A stretch of 60,117 nt of DNA from Candidatus Aminicenantota bacterium. GTDB lineage: Bacteria > Acidobacteriota > Aminicenantia > S016-38. Every line of letters begins with the position of its first letter. The stretch's first letter is position 1. Under the pieces are notes generated by a model. The model ran no database searches. It was not told the DNA's origin and saw nothing but the letters and a program-made list of their open reading frames with translations. The translations under genes and the position numbers were made by a program. This document shows, piece after piece, positions 43,106-51,058 of the stretch. The stretch covers positions 1 through 60,117 of the forward strand of contig JALSNJ010000003.1 of assembly GCA_026987025.1 (NCBI GenBank), in the 5' to 3' direction.

Positions 43106-44415
43106 TTTTCACCTCCAAATTTGTATCCTGTGATGCTCTCTATTTCTGCCAGGGCTTCGTTGTATTGATAAAGGGCGTTAAACATGTTCATTTCGGCCAT
43201 CTTCAGGGAGAGCCTTGCCTGCTCCACCTGAAGGGAAGTTATAAGGGCCTGCTGGTAATTAACCTTGGCCAGCCTTACCCCTTCCTTGGCTTCCTTCACA
43301 GTGTCCCTGGCCGAAAGATAGCTGGCCTGGGCCTGTTTCGCCCTGCGATAGGCGGCCTGGAGCCTCATAAGGACCGCCTGCCTGAGGGCCTGCTCGCCGT
43401 ACTTGGCGGAGTAGAACTGGCTGGTGGCGGCCCTGAGGTCTTCCACCCTGGAAAAGCCTGAAAATAGGGGGACGGAAAAGGAAAGGGCCAGGGTGTAGTA
43501 GTCCTCCCAGTTGTTAGCCTTGAAGTTGAAGTTCTGGGAGCGGAAATTGTAATCAAAAACTAAGGCTAAGGACGGTCCGAACTGAGACCTTGCCAGGTTT
43601 ATGCCCTGGGCTGCTGCCTCTGTTCTGTACTTTATGGCCAGAAGGGCCGGGGAATGGGAAAGGGCAAATTTCTCTAAGGTCTTAAGGTCAACCTCCAGGG
43701 GGTAATAGTAGAGATTTCCTTCCAGTTCAAAGTCCCCTTCCAGCCCTAAGAGATTTTTGAAGTTAAGTCGGGCCAGCCTCAGGGAATTTTCCGCCTGGAG
43801 AAGGTCCGGCTTTGTGTTCTCCCAGTTAACCTTGGCCTGAAGGAGCTCAAATTTGGTGGCGGAGCCCACCTCATAGAGGGCCTTTACCTGCCGATAGTGC
43901 TCGTAGGCCAATCTGGAAGATTCCTTCTGTATTTCCACCATTTTTCTCGCCAGCAGAACCGAATAAAAGGCCTTTTTCACCTGATAGATCAGGTCAAGCC
44001 TCTTCTGAAGAAGGTCCATCTCCGCCGCCTTTGCCTGAAGCTGATTTATCCTGTAGGTGGAGGTGAGCCTTCCGCTGGTAAAAAGCGGCTGGGTAAGATT
44101 TAATCCGAACTGGTACTTTCTGGTGAAGTCCATTTTAACTTTTTTAGGCCGGTCCCCGGGAAATAGCGGGGGGATTTCCACGGTGAAAACCTTTTTCCTC
44201 AGGATGTCCTGACCCTGAAGCTTTACCTGGGGAAGAAAGAGGGAGGAGGCCTTCCTGGCCTGGGCCTTGGCCGCCTCGGTGGACTTTACCGCCTGAAGGT
44301 AGGTGGGGGAGTGCTTGAGGGCATAGTCCACGGCGGAGGAGAGGTCAAATTTGAGCCCCGCCGCCAGGGGAGACAGGACCAGAGTCAGAATACCAATTTT
44401 GAGAAGATTCCTCAT
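43102..44415 (-). CDS. TolC-family outer-membrane efflux protein
   Basis: The 437-residue protein has a signal peptide (about 1-20), two repeated halves of the OEP fold with long helices, and the typical start FDLSSAVDYALKHSPTYLQA. The second half includes the YNFRSQNFNFKANNWEDYYTLALSFSVPLFSG strand region. It should form the trimeric channel of the tripartite pump. The start lies 1 nt after the tetR stop. Confidence 0.93.
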   Translation of the reverse strand: MRNLLKIGILTLVLSPLAAGLKFDLSSAVDYALKHSPTYLQAVKSTEAAKAQARKASSLFLPQVKLQGQDILRKKVFTVEIPPLFPGDRPKKVKMDFTRKYQFGLNLTQPLFTSGRLTSTYRINQLQAKAAEMDLLQKRLDLIYQVKKAFYSVLLARKMVEIQKESSRLAYEHYRQVKALYEVGSATKFELLQAKVNWENTKPDLLQAENSLRLARLNFKNLLGLEGDFELEGNLYYYPLEVDLKTLEKFALSHSPALLAIKYRTEAAAQGINLARSQFGPSLALVFDYNFRSQNFNFKANNWEDYYTLALSFSVPLFSGFSRVEDLRAATSQFYSAKYGEQALRQAVLMRLQAAYRRAKQAQASYLSARDTVKEAKEGVRLAKVNYQQALITSLQVEQARLSLKMAEMNMFNALYQYNEALAEIESITGYKFGGEK

Positions 44416-44416
44416 T

Positions 44417-45028
44417 TTATCCCTCCTTTAAACCCACCAGTTCCATGATTTTTTTCCTGGTGAATTCTGTAAATCTCTTGAACTCCTCCTCTTCGTAGAA
44501 AATGAGCTCTAAGGCTACTCCTTTAAGAACCGCCAATATCAGCCCGGTAATGGCCTCCTGCGGTTCCCTTATGTAGCCCTCCCTTTTGCCGGCAGCCACG
44601 AACTCCCCGATGATTTTTCTGTAAAAGTTTCTGTTCTGAATTATCCTCTCGTGCAGCCTTTTCCTGTTGGATTTGAGGAAAGGCCCGTTGGATATGGCTT
44701 CTATCATCATGAGCTTGACGAAGTTGTACCTTTTCTCAAGTTGCGAGAAGAAAAGGTCCAGGAGCTTAGGAAAGGATTGGCGGAAGTTCTCAGGGGGTAT
44801 TTTCTCCAGCTCCTCCTGAACCTGATGGTGGTGAAACTCTACCACCCTTTCCAAAAGCTCCTCCTTGGACGGAAAGAGTTTGTACAGGGTAGCCTTGGAA
44901 ATTCCGGCTTTCTCCGCCACCTCCTCCATGGTGGTGAAGGCAAAGCCCTTGGTCTGAAGGATTTCCGTGGCTGCTAAAAGCACTGCCCTTTCCTGAGCCT
45001 GCCTGGCCAGCTCCTTCCATTGACTCAT
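44417..45028 (-). CDS. TetR-family repressor of the efflux operon
   Basis: The 203-residue protein has an N-terminal helix-turn-helix (TTMEEVAEKAGISKATLYKLFPSKEELLERV, about 31-61) and an all-helical ligand-binding C-terminal domain. It is first in the efflux operon and is divergent from the alkaline-phosphatase gene. AAAGGAGG sits before ATG 45028. The 23-bp palindrome over its own promoter (45048-45070) argues that it is autoregulated. Confidence 0.93.
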   Translation of the reverse strand: MSQWKELARQAQERAVLLAATEILQTKGFAFTTMEEVAEKAGISKATLYKLFPSKEELLERVVEFHHHQVQEELEKIPPENFRQSFPKLLDLFFSQLEKRYNFVKLMMIEAISNGPFLKSNRKRLHERIIQNRNFYRKIIGEFVAAGKREGYIREPQEAITGLILAVLKGVALELIFYEEEEFKRFTEFTRKKIMELVGLKEG

Positions 45029-45047
45029 GAATCCTCCTTTTAAACTA

Positions 45048-45070
45048 ATTAGTCTAAATTTTACACTAAT
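45048..45070. promoter_or_regulatory. TetR operator candidate
   Basis: A 23-bp near-perfect palindrome with outer arms ATTAGT and ACTAAT; inside, two positions per arm do not pair. It covers the -10 (45063-45058, minus strand) of tetR. A further perfect 10-bp palindrome, ACTAATTAGT (45044-45053), overlaps its left arm, so three ACTAA-type half-sites are present. Similar half-sites (CCTAAT near 45087) continue toward the divergent promoter. Confidence 0.6.
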
Positions 45071-45086
45071 ATGTACGAATTTTCAA
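45058..45086 (-). promoter_or_regulatory. Promoter of the tetR-RND operon
   Basis: On the minus strand TTGAAA (45086-45081), a 17-nt spacer and TAAAAT (45063-45058). The predicted start near 45051 gives a 23-nt leader with AAAGGAGG. The operator candidate covers the -10. Confidence 0.6.
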
Positions 45087-45100
45087 CCTAATGGTTTCAT

Positions 45101-45129
45101 TTGACTTTTTCTTAAATTTTCTCTAAAAT
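45101..45129 (+). promoter_or_regulatory. Promoter of the alkaline-phosphatase-superfamily operon
   Basis: TTGACT (45101-45106), a 17-nt spacer and TAAAAT (45124-45129). The predicted start near 45136 yields a leader holding AGAGGAGG (45149-45156). Its -35 lies 31 nt from the TetR operator, so cross-control is possible but not shown. Confidence 0.6.
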
Positions 45130-45167
45130 TAAAATAATTCTTAAAAACAGAGGAGGATATGTTTGAT

Positions 45168-47288
45168 ATGTTTTCCTTAGAAGCTGGAAAAAGGAGTTAT
45201 AATTGTAAGTTGGAAATGAGAAGAAAGATTTTTCTTGCTTTGGCGGGGATTCTGCTTCCCCTTCCCCTTATGGCCTATGTGGGGCCAGGGGCGGGTTTTG
45301 CCTTCCTGGGTTCCTTTCTCTTCGTTTTCTTGGCCTTTTTCGTGGCCCTTTTCAACCTTATAACCCTTCCCATAAGGGTTATCATAAGGACAATAAAGAG
45401 GGCCAGGGCACTTCGGAAGGCGAAGGTTAAGAGGGTGGTAATCCTCGGTTTTGATGGCATGGACTACGGCCTGACATCCCGTCTTATCAGAGAGAATAAA
45501 CTTCCCAATTTTAAGAAATTGGCGGAGGAAGGTAGTTTCCTTCCCCTGAGAAGCACGGAACCACCCCTATCTCCGGTGGCGTGGTCCACCTTCTCCACCG
45601 GGGTGAACCCCGGAAAGCACAATATCTTTGACTTTCTGGCCAGGGATCCCAAGACCTATCTCCCGAGGCTTTCGGCATCCGAGATCCTTCCTCCCAGGAA
45701 GTACATAAAAATAGGGAAATGGGAGATCCCTATAAGCAAGCCCAAGATTGAACTCCTGAGGAAAAGCAGGGCCATGTGGAAGGTCCTGGGGGACAGCGGG
45801 GTTTACGCTCAGGTCCTTAGGGTTCCCTTTACCTTTCCCCCGGAGAAGTTCTACGGGCTTCAGCTGGCAGGGCTGGGAACCCCGGACCTTCGGGGAACCC
45901 AGGGAACCTTCACCTATTTTTCCGAGGAGGGAAAACCAGGGGACTTTGAGCTTTCCGAGGGAGTTTTCCTTAAACTGGAGAGGGTTAACGGTTATTACAG
46001 GGGAAGGATCCCGGGGCCTCCCCACCCATTTAAAAAGGGGGAGATTCTGGAAAAGGAATTCAGAGTTTTGCCTTTAAGCAGCGAGACGGTGAAGATTAAG
46101 ACCGAGGACGGCGAGGTGGAGTTGAAGAAGGGGGTCCTTTCCCCCTGGTTCAGGATGGACTTCAGGGCTGGGCTCGTGAAGGTCTCCGGAATAGCCCAGT
46201 GGTACCTACATTCCACCTCGCCCCTGAGGCTTTACCTCTCCCCCATAAACCTCAATCCCGAAAAGCCCGCCATGCCCCTTTCCCATCCCTCCATCTTTGC
46301 GGTTTACCTTGCCAAGAAGAACGGCCCCTTTGCCACCCTGGGCATGGCCGAGGACACCTGGGCTCTGAACGAAGGGGTCCTGGACGAGGAGGGATACATA
46401 CAGCAGGTTTACAACGCCAACCGGGAGAGGGAGAGGATCTTTTTTGATGCCCTGGCAAAGGCTAAGGAAGGTCTTTTTATATCTGTTTTTGAGTATCCCG
46501 ACAGAATCCAGCATATGTTCTGGAGATACATTGACCCCCAATCCCCTGCCCCCCGCGACAGCAGGAAGAAGGAGGTGGTTGAAGCCATATACAGGGTTTA
46601 CCAGGACGCAGACAGGATAGTGGGGGAGACCCTGAAAAGGTTAAGGAAGGGGGATGTTCTCATCATAGTTTCGGACCACGGGTTCGGTCCCTTCAGAAGG
46701 GGGGTGAACATAAACGGCTGGCTTCTCAAGGAGGGTTATTTGAGCCTGAAGGAGGGAAGGGACGGCAGCGGCAAATGGTTCTCCGATGTGGACTGGTCAA
46801 GGACCGTGGCCTACGGGTTCGGGCTTTCGGGAATTTACATAAACATGAAGGGAAGGGAAAAGGAAGGAATAGTTCCTCCCGGGGAAGCTGAGGGCCTCAA
46901 GAAGCAGATAAGGGAGAAGCTCCTCAAGCTCTACGATGAGGAAAAAGGGGAGCATCCGGTGGCAGCTGCCTTCCTGAGGGAGGAAATATACAAAGGTCCC
47001 TATGTAAAAAACGCCCCGGACATAATAGTGGGCTATAAATTGGGATACAGGGTTTCGTGGGAAAGCGCCGTGGGCAAGGTGGTGGGGCAAATAATATTGG
47101 ATAACACCAGAAGATGGAGCGGAGACCACGGCTTCACCTCGGAGCAGATTCCTGGAATTTTCTTCTGCAACAGGAAGGTTTCCAGCCAGGAGGCCAGCCT
47201 CATGGACATAGCGCCCACGGTTTACGACCTTCTGGGAGTTAAAACCCCTGCCTTCGTGGAGGGGAAAAATCTGGGGGTGAAACTATGA
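45168..47288 (+). CDS. Membrane-anchored alkaline-phosphatase-superfamily phosphodiesterase-like enzyme
   Basis: A 706-residue protein with two hydrophobic segments near the N-terminus, the YVGPGAG motif between them, then a large catalytic domain. Metal-site segments are VILGFDGMD and SDHGFGPFRRGVNINGW, with GDHGFT near the C-terminus; the nucleophile position is Ser135 in PPLSPVAWSTFSTG. The fold is that of type I phosphodiesterase/nucleotide pyrophosphatases. Start is uncertain: ATG 45159 is 2 nt and ATG 45168 11 nt after AGAGGAGG, while ATG 45216 gives a clean signal-like start (MRRKIFLALAGILL) with TATAAT 12 nt upstream. It overlaps its paralogue by 4 nt. Substrate unknown. Confidence 0.85.
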   Translation: MFSLEAGKRSYNCKLEMRRKIFLALAGILLPLPLMAYVGPGAGFAFLGSFLFVFLAFFVALFNLITLPIRVIIRTIKRARALRKAKVKRVVILGFDGMDYGLTSRLIRENKLPNFKKLAEEGSFLPLRSTEPPLSPVAWSTFSTGVNPGKHNIFDFLARDPKTYLPRLSASEILPPRKYIKIGKWEIPISKPKIELLRKSRAMWKVLGDSGVYAQVLRVPFTFPPEKFYGLQLAGLGTPDLRGTQGTFTYFSEEGKPGDFELSEGVFLKLERVNGYYRGRIPGPPHPFKKGEILEKEFRVLPLSSETVKIKTEDGEVELKKGVLSPWFRMDFRAGLVKVSGIAQWYLHSTSPLRLYLSPINLNPEKPAMPLSHPSIFAVYLAKKNGPFATLGMAEDTWALNEGVLDEEGYIQQVYNANRERERIFFDALAKAKEGLFISVFEYPDRIQHMFWRYIDPQSPAPRDSRKKEVVEAIYRVYQDADRIVGETLKRLRKGDVLIIVSDHGFGPFRRGVNINGWLLKEGYLSLKEGRDGSGKWFSDVDWSRTVAYGFGLSGIYINMKGREKEGIVPPGEAEGLKKQIREKLLKLYDEEKGEHPVAAAFLREEIYKGPYVKNAPDIIVGYKLGYRVSWESAVGKVVGQIILDNTRRWSGDHGFTSEQIPGIFFCNRKVSSQEASLMDIAPTVYDLLGVKTPAFVEGKNLGVKL

Positions 47289-49252
47289 AGAGGAGAGATT
47301 TTTTAAAACTGGCCGGGGCAGGGCTTGTGGCCCCCCTGGTTTTTTCCAGGAACCTTTTCTCCTCGGTCAATTCAAGGAGGAAGGTTCTGGTTCTTGGGTT
47401 TGACGGTATGGATCCCAACAGGGTTATGAAGATGGTGAGGGAAGGCAAGCTCCCCAACATAAAAAAATTCCTCCAGAGGGGCTATATTTCAAAGATGATC
47501 ACCACTCCCCCTCCCCAGAGCCCTGTGGCCTGGGGGAGTTTCATAACGGGGAAGGACCCCGGAGGATACGGAATTTACGATTTCATTCACAGGGACCCCA
47601 AAACTTACATGCCCAGGTTTTCCCAGTCCGATATCATTCCCGCCAGCCATTTCGTAAAGCTGGGGAGCTGGAGAATCCCCCTCAAAGGCGGAAAGGTAGT
47701 TTTGAATCGGGGAGGAAAGGCCTTCTGGAATTACTTAGAGGAAGCGGACATTGACTCCACGGTGTTTAAGGTTCCCTCCAACTATCCTCCGGAGGAAAGC
47801 AAGGCCAGGACCTTGGCCGGCATGGGAACCCCGGACCTTCTTGGAACCTACGGCACATATTTTCTCTACACCAGCGACGAGAAGGAGGCCCAGGCGGACC
47901 TTCCCGGAGCCAGGGTTTACTACGCCTATTTCAACGATTACGACGAGATGGAAACGGAAATTGAGGGACCTCAGAACCCCCTGAAGGAGGAGGAAGAGCC
48001 CCTTACTATACCCTTCAAGGTTTACTTAGACAGGTCCTCCCGGGCGGCGAGGATAGATATCCAGGGAAACGAAATACTCCTCAAGGAGGGGGAACTGAGC
48101 CCCTGGGTGGAGCTCAAGTTTGAGGTGGTGGCGGGCATCCAGCATATAACGGCCATGGTAAGGTTTCTCCTGCTGAGCGCCGGGGAAAAATTCCGCCTCT
48201 ATGTCTCTCCCCTCTGCGTGGACCCCAGGGACCCTGCCCTTCCCATTTCCACCCCGGAGGATTACTCCAGGGAGCTGGCTGAAAAACTGGGGCTTTTCCA
48301 TACCCTGGGACTTCCTGCAGACACCAAAGCCCTTTCCAACCTCACCTTCTCCGTGGGGGATTTCATAACCCAGTCCATGTCCATTCTTGATGAGAGCAAC
48401 AGGATTTACCATTACGAGCTGGAGCGTTTCCTCTCCCTTAAGAAGGGATTCCTCTTTTTCTACTATTCCTCCCTGGACCAGGGCCAGCACATGTTCTGGG
48501 CCCTTTCCGACCCCCAGCATCCCTATTATCACCCGGAGGAGAGCAGGAAATACGGCAATATGATAGAGGAACTTTATGTGGAATTTGACAGGGTGGTGGG
48601 ATATACCCTTAAGAAGCTTCCCCCGGATGTTCCTTTCATGGTGATTTCCGACCACGGTTTTGCTCCCTTCCGCCGGGGAGTCAACATCAACAAGTGGCTC
48701 ATAGACCAGGGATACCTTAAGCCTGCGGTCTCCGACTATGCGGAGGCCAACATAGTGGAGGTGGCGGATTGGACCCAATCGGTGGCCTACTCCATAGGCC
48801 TCAACGGGCTTTACATAAACCTGAAGGGAAGGGAGGGGGAGGGGGTGGTCTCCCCCTCGGAAAAGAGGGCCCTTATGGAGGAGATAAAGGCGAAGCTCCT
48901 GGCCCTGAGGGACCCTGAAACCGGCCAGCCTCCCATAACCGCGGTCTTCATCTCGGAGGACACCTTCTCCAGGGATTACCTGGACAGAGCTCCGGACTTA
49001 ATTATAGGATTTAACAGGGGCTACAGGATGGACAATTCCTCAGCCATAGGGGGAATAACCAAGGAAGCCGTCCACGACAACCTTGATTGGTGGAGCGGTG
49101 ACCACTGCATTGACCCCTCCCATGTTCTTGCCACCTTCATGAGCAATTTTAAAATATCCAGGATGCCCCACATGTGGGATGTTCCCGCCACCGTGCTTAA
49201 ACTTTTCGGAGTGGAAACACCTCCGGATTTTAAAGGAAAACCACTTATATAG
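47285..49252 (+). CDS. Tat-exported alkaline-phosphatase-superfamily enzyme
   Basis: A 655-residue paralogue of the preceding gene (shared LVLGFDGMDPN start, TPPPQSPVAWGSFITGK around nucleophile Ser79, RDPKTYMPRFSQSDIIP, GMGTPDLLGTYGTYFLYT, SDHGFAPFRRGVNINKWL and WSGDHC). Instead of membrane helices it opens MKRRDFLKLAGAGLV, a twin-arginine signal, so it is probably folded with its metals before export. The tandem pair thus gives one membrane-bound and one exported form. It lacks the C-terminal LGY motif, which the small protein just downstream carries. Confidence 0.88.
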   Translation: MKRRDFLKLAGAGLVAPLVFSRNLFSSVNSRRKVLVLGFDGMDPNRVMKMVREGKLPNIKKFLQRGYISKMITTPPPQSPVAWGSFITGKDPGGYGIYDFIHRDPKTYMPRFSQSDIIPASHFVKLGSWRIPLKGGKVVLNRGGKAFWNYLEEADIDSTVFKVPSNYPPEESKARTLAGMGTPDLLGTYGTYFLYTSDEKEAQADLPGARVYYAYFNDYDEMETEIEGPQNPLKEEEEPLTIPFKVYLDRSSRAARIDIQGNEILLKEGELSPWVELKFEVVAGIQHITAMVRFLLLSAGEKFRLYVSPLCVDPRDPALPISTPEDYSRELAEKLGLFHTLGLPADTKALSNLTFSVGDFITQSMSILDESNRIYHYELERFLSLKKGFLFFYYSSLDQGQHMFWALSDPQHPYYHPEESRKYGNMIEELYVEFDRVVGYTLKKLPPDVPFMVISDHGFAPFRRGVNINKWLIDQGYLKPAVSDYAEANIVEVADWTQSVAYSIGLNGLYINLKGREGEGVVSPSEKRALMEEIKAKLLALRDPETGQPPITAVFISEDTFSRDYLDRAPDLIIGFNRGYRMDNSSAIGGITKEAVHDNLDWWSGDHCIDPSHVLATFMSNFKISRMPHMWDVPATVLKLFGVETPPDFKGKPLI

Positions 49253-49260
49253 GAGGAGTC

Positions 49261-49440
49261 ATGGCTAAAAAGGTAAAGATAAGCGACGAAGCCTACGAAA
49301 AGGCCAAGGAGCTGGTGGAAAAGAAGGGCTATTCCTCGGTGGAGGAGCTGGTGGAACACCTCATCAACAAGGAATACACCGAGGAGAGCGAAGGCGGAGG
49401 AGAGGAGGAAAGGCTTAAGGGATTGGGCTACATCTCCTGA
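49261..49440 (+). CDS. 59-residue helical protein with C-terminal Leu-Gly-Tyr motif
   Basis: A short gene with AGGAGGAG before ATG 49261. Residues 4-40 (KVKISDEAYEKAKELVEKKG, then SSVEELVEHLINKEY) look like a ribbon-helix-helix-type helical pair; a Glu/Gly linker follows, and the last residues are RLKGLGYIS. The end matches the LGY motif that closes the catalytic domains of the sulfatase-fold proteins at 35915-37984 (LLSLGYVSG) and 55661-57709 (LRTLGYAK). The two enzymes upstream lack that motif. I infer a detached C-terminal element or partner of those enzymes. It could instead be a small regulator. Confidence 0.75.
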   Translation: MAKKVKISDEAYEKAKELVEKKGYSSVEELVEHLINKEYTEESEGGGEEERLKGLGYIS

Positions 49441-50237
49441 TGACCTTCCTGGTTAAATTTTTCACCCTTCTAACCGACTATCTCCTTTTTCCCTTCAGAA
49501 ATCTACCTCCCTTCTGGGGGGTTCTTTGGCTCAGCCTAATAACCTCTGTCTTGGTGCTTTTGGTTTACCGCTGGCTCTCCTTCCCTGCCCAGGTAAGAAG
49601 GGCCAAGGACTCCATAAAGGCCCACATCCTTGCCATCAGGATTTACAGGGACCATCCCGGGGTTATTGTAAAGTCCTTCTTCGCCGCCATGGGAAATGTG
49701 CTGCGCTACTTTGCCCTTAATCTTGTTCCTCTTTTAGTCCTTTTCCCCCTTCTCTTTTTCCTTTTCGTTCAGATGGAGTGGAGATACGGAGCGAGGCCCT
49801 TTAGGCCAGGGGAAACTGCGCTGATGAAGGTAAGAGCCCAGGAGGATGTGGATGTCCTGCCTTCGGATTTTTACAAAAAGGAGCTGAAGGTAAGGGTAAG
49901 GGCTTTGGAGGAGGTGGATTTCAGGATAAGGCCCCTGAAGGAAGGGATAGGAAAGGTGCTCATCCAATGTCGGGGAGAAAGGCTGGAGAAAAGGCTGGTC
50001 TGCGGGGAGCTGCCGACTTATGTGGTGGAGAAGAGGTTCTCCGGAACCTCCTGGGAGATGCTCCTTTACCCCTGGGAAAAACCCATGGCCTCTTCCTGTG
50101 TCCGGTGGATTTCCATAGACTACCCATCCCGCTCGGTGAGTTTTCTGGGAATAAGGGCCCACTGGCTCCTCTGGTACCTTCTTCTGATCCTGGTTTTCGT
50201 CCTTCCGGTTCACAAAAAATTCGGCATTGAATTCTGA
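49440..50237 (+). CDS. Integral membrane protein with periplasmic domain, unknown function
   Basis: The 265-residue protein has membrane helices at about 24-43, 87-111 and 240-258. Between the first two lies a basic amphipathic stretch (FPAQVRRAKDSIKAHILAIRIYRDHPGVIVKSFFAAMGNVLRY), and between the second and third a soluble beta-rich domain (about 113-235). The helix, basic cytoplasmic helix, helix order recalls the YidC/EMC3 (Oxa1) plan, but I see no proof of homology. Its start overlaps the stop of the small protein (TGATG), so it is probably a partner of the alkaline-phosphatase-superfamily enzymes. Confidence 0.7.
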   Translation: MTFLVKFFTLLTDYLLFPFRNLPPFWGVLWLSLITSVLVLLVYRWLSFPAQVRRAKDSIKAHILAIRIYRDHPGVIVKSFFAAMGNVLRYFALNLVPLLVLFPLLFFLFVQMEWRYGARPFRPGETALMKVRAQEDVDVLPSDFYKKELKVRVRALEEVDFRIRPLKEGIGKVLIQCRGERLEKRLVCGELPTYVVEKRFSGTSWEMLLYPWEKPMASSCVRWISIDYPSRSVSFLGIRAHWLLWYLLLILVFVLPVHKKFGIEF

Positions 50238-51058
50238 TGCTCAGCCTTGACGAGATAATCAAATATGCCTTGGAAGAGGACAGGGCCTTTGATGATGTAA
50301 CCACGGAGTTCGTGGTGGGCCGGGGACTTAAGGCCAGAGCAAGGGCAGTGGCCAAATCCCATGGGGTAATGGCCGGGGGATGGGTGGCGGAGAAGGTCTT
50401 TAAAACCGTGGACCCTGGGCTTTTTTTCCTTCAGGAAAAGGCCGAGGGAAAGGAATTTTCCCCCGGGGAAGTTCTCTTCAGGGTGGAAGGGGAAGCCTCC
50501 TCCATCCTCAAGGGGGAGAGGGTTTCCCTGAACTTCCTGCAGCGACTCTGCGGCATAGCCACCCTTACCCGCAGGTTCGTAGAGGCGGTGGAGGGAACCG
50601 GGGTTAAAATAATGGACACCCGCAAGACCACCCCTCTCTTGAGGCTTCTGGAAAAATACGCGGTGAAAATGGGGGGAGGGGAAAACCACAGATTTGACCT
50701 GAGGGAAATGGTGCTTATAAAGGAAAACCACATTGAGGCGGCTGGTTCCGTGCAAGAGGCGGTAAGAAGGGCAAGGAAGAGCGGAAAGTTCGTGGAGGTG
50801 GAGGTGAAAAACCTTCAGGAGCTGGAGGAAGCCCTTTCGGCAGGGGCGGACAGGGTAATGCTGGACAATTTACCCCTGGAGGAGATAAAAAAAGCGGTGG
50901 CTTTGGCCAAGGGGAAGGTGGAGCTGGAGGCCTCCGGCGGGGTTAGCTTAGAGAATGTCAGGGAGATTGCGGAGGCCGGGGTGGATATGATTTCCGTAGG
51001 GAGTCTTACCCATTCCTTCCGTTCCTCGGACATAAGCCTTCTTCTGGAGGTTATATGA
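50237..51058 (+). CDS. nadC: Nicotinate-nucleotide pyrophosphorylase (quinolinate phosphoribosyltransferase)
   Basis: It makes nicotinate mononucleotide from quinolinate and PRPP. The 273-residue protein has ALEEDRAFDDVTTE at the start, RVSLNFLQRLCGIAT, MDTRKTTPLLRLLEKYAV, the GGENHRFDLREMVLIKENH catalytic block, VEVEVKNLQELEEAL, and the EASGGVSLENVREIAEAGVDMISVG phosphate-binding end. nadB follows with a 4-nt overlap. Confidence 0.96.
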   Translation: MLSLDEIIKYALEEDRAFDDVTTEFVVGRGLKARARAVAKSHGVMAGGWVAEKVFKTVDPGLFFLQEKAEGKEFSPGEVLFRVEGEASSILKGERVSLNFLQRLCGIATLTRRFVEAVEGTGVKIMDTRKTTPLLRLLEKYAVKMGGGENHRFDLREMVLIKENHIEAAGSVQEAVRRARKSGKFVEVEVKNLQELEEALSAGADRVMLDNLPLEEIKKAVALAKGKVELEASGGVSLENVREIAEAGVDMISVGSLTHSFRSSDISLLLEVI

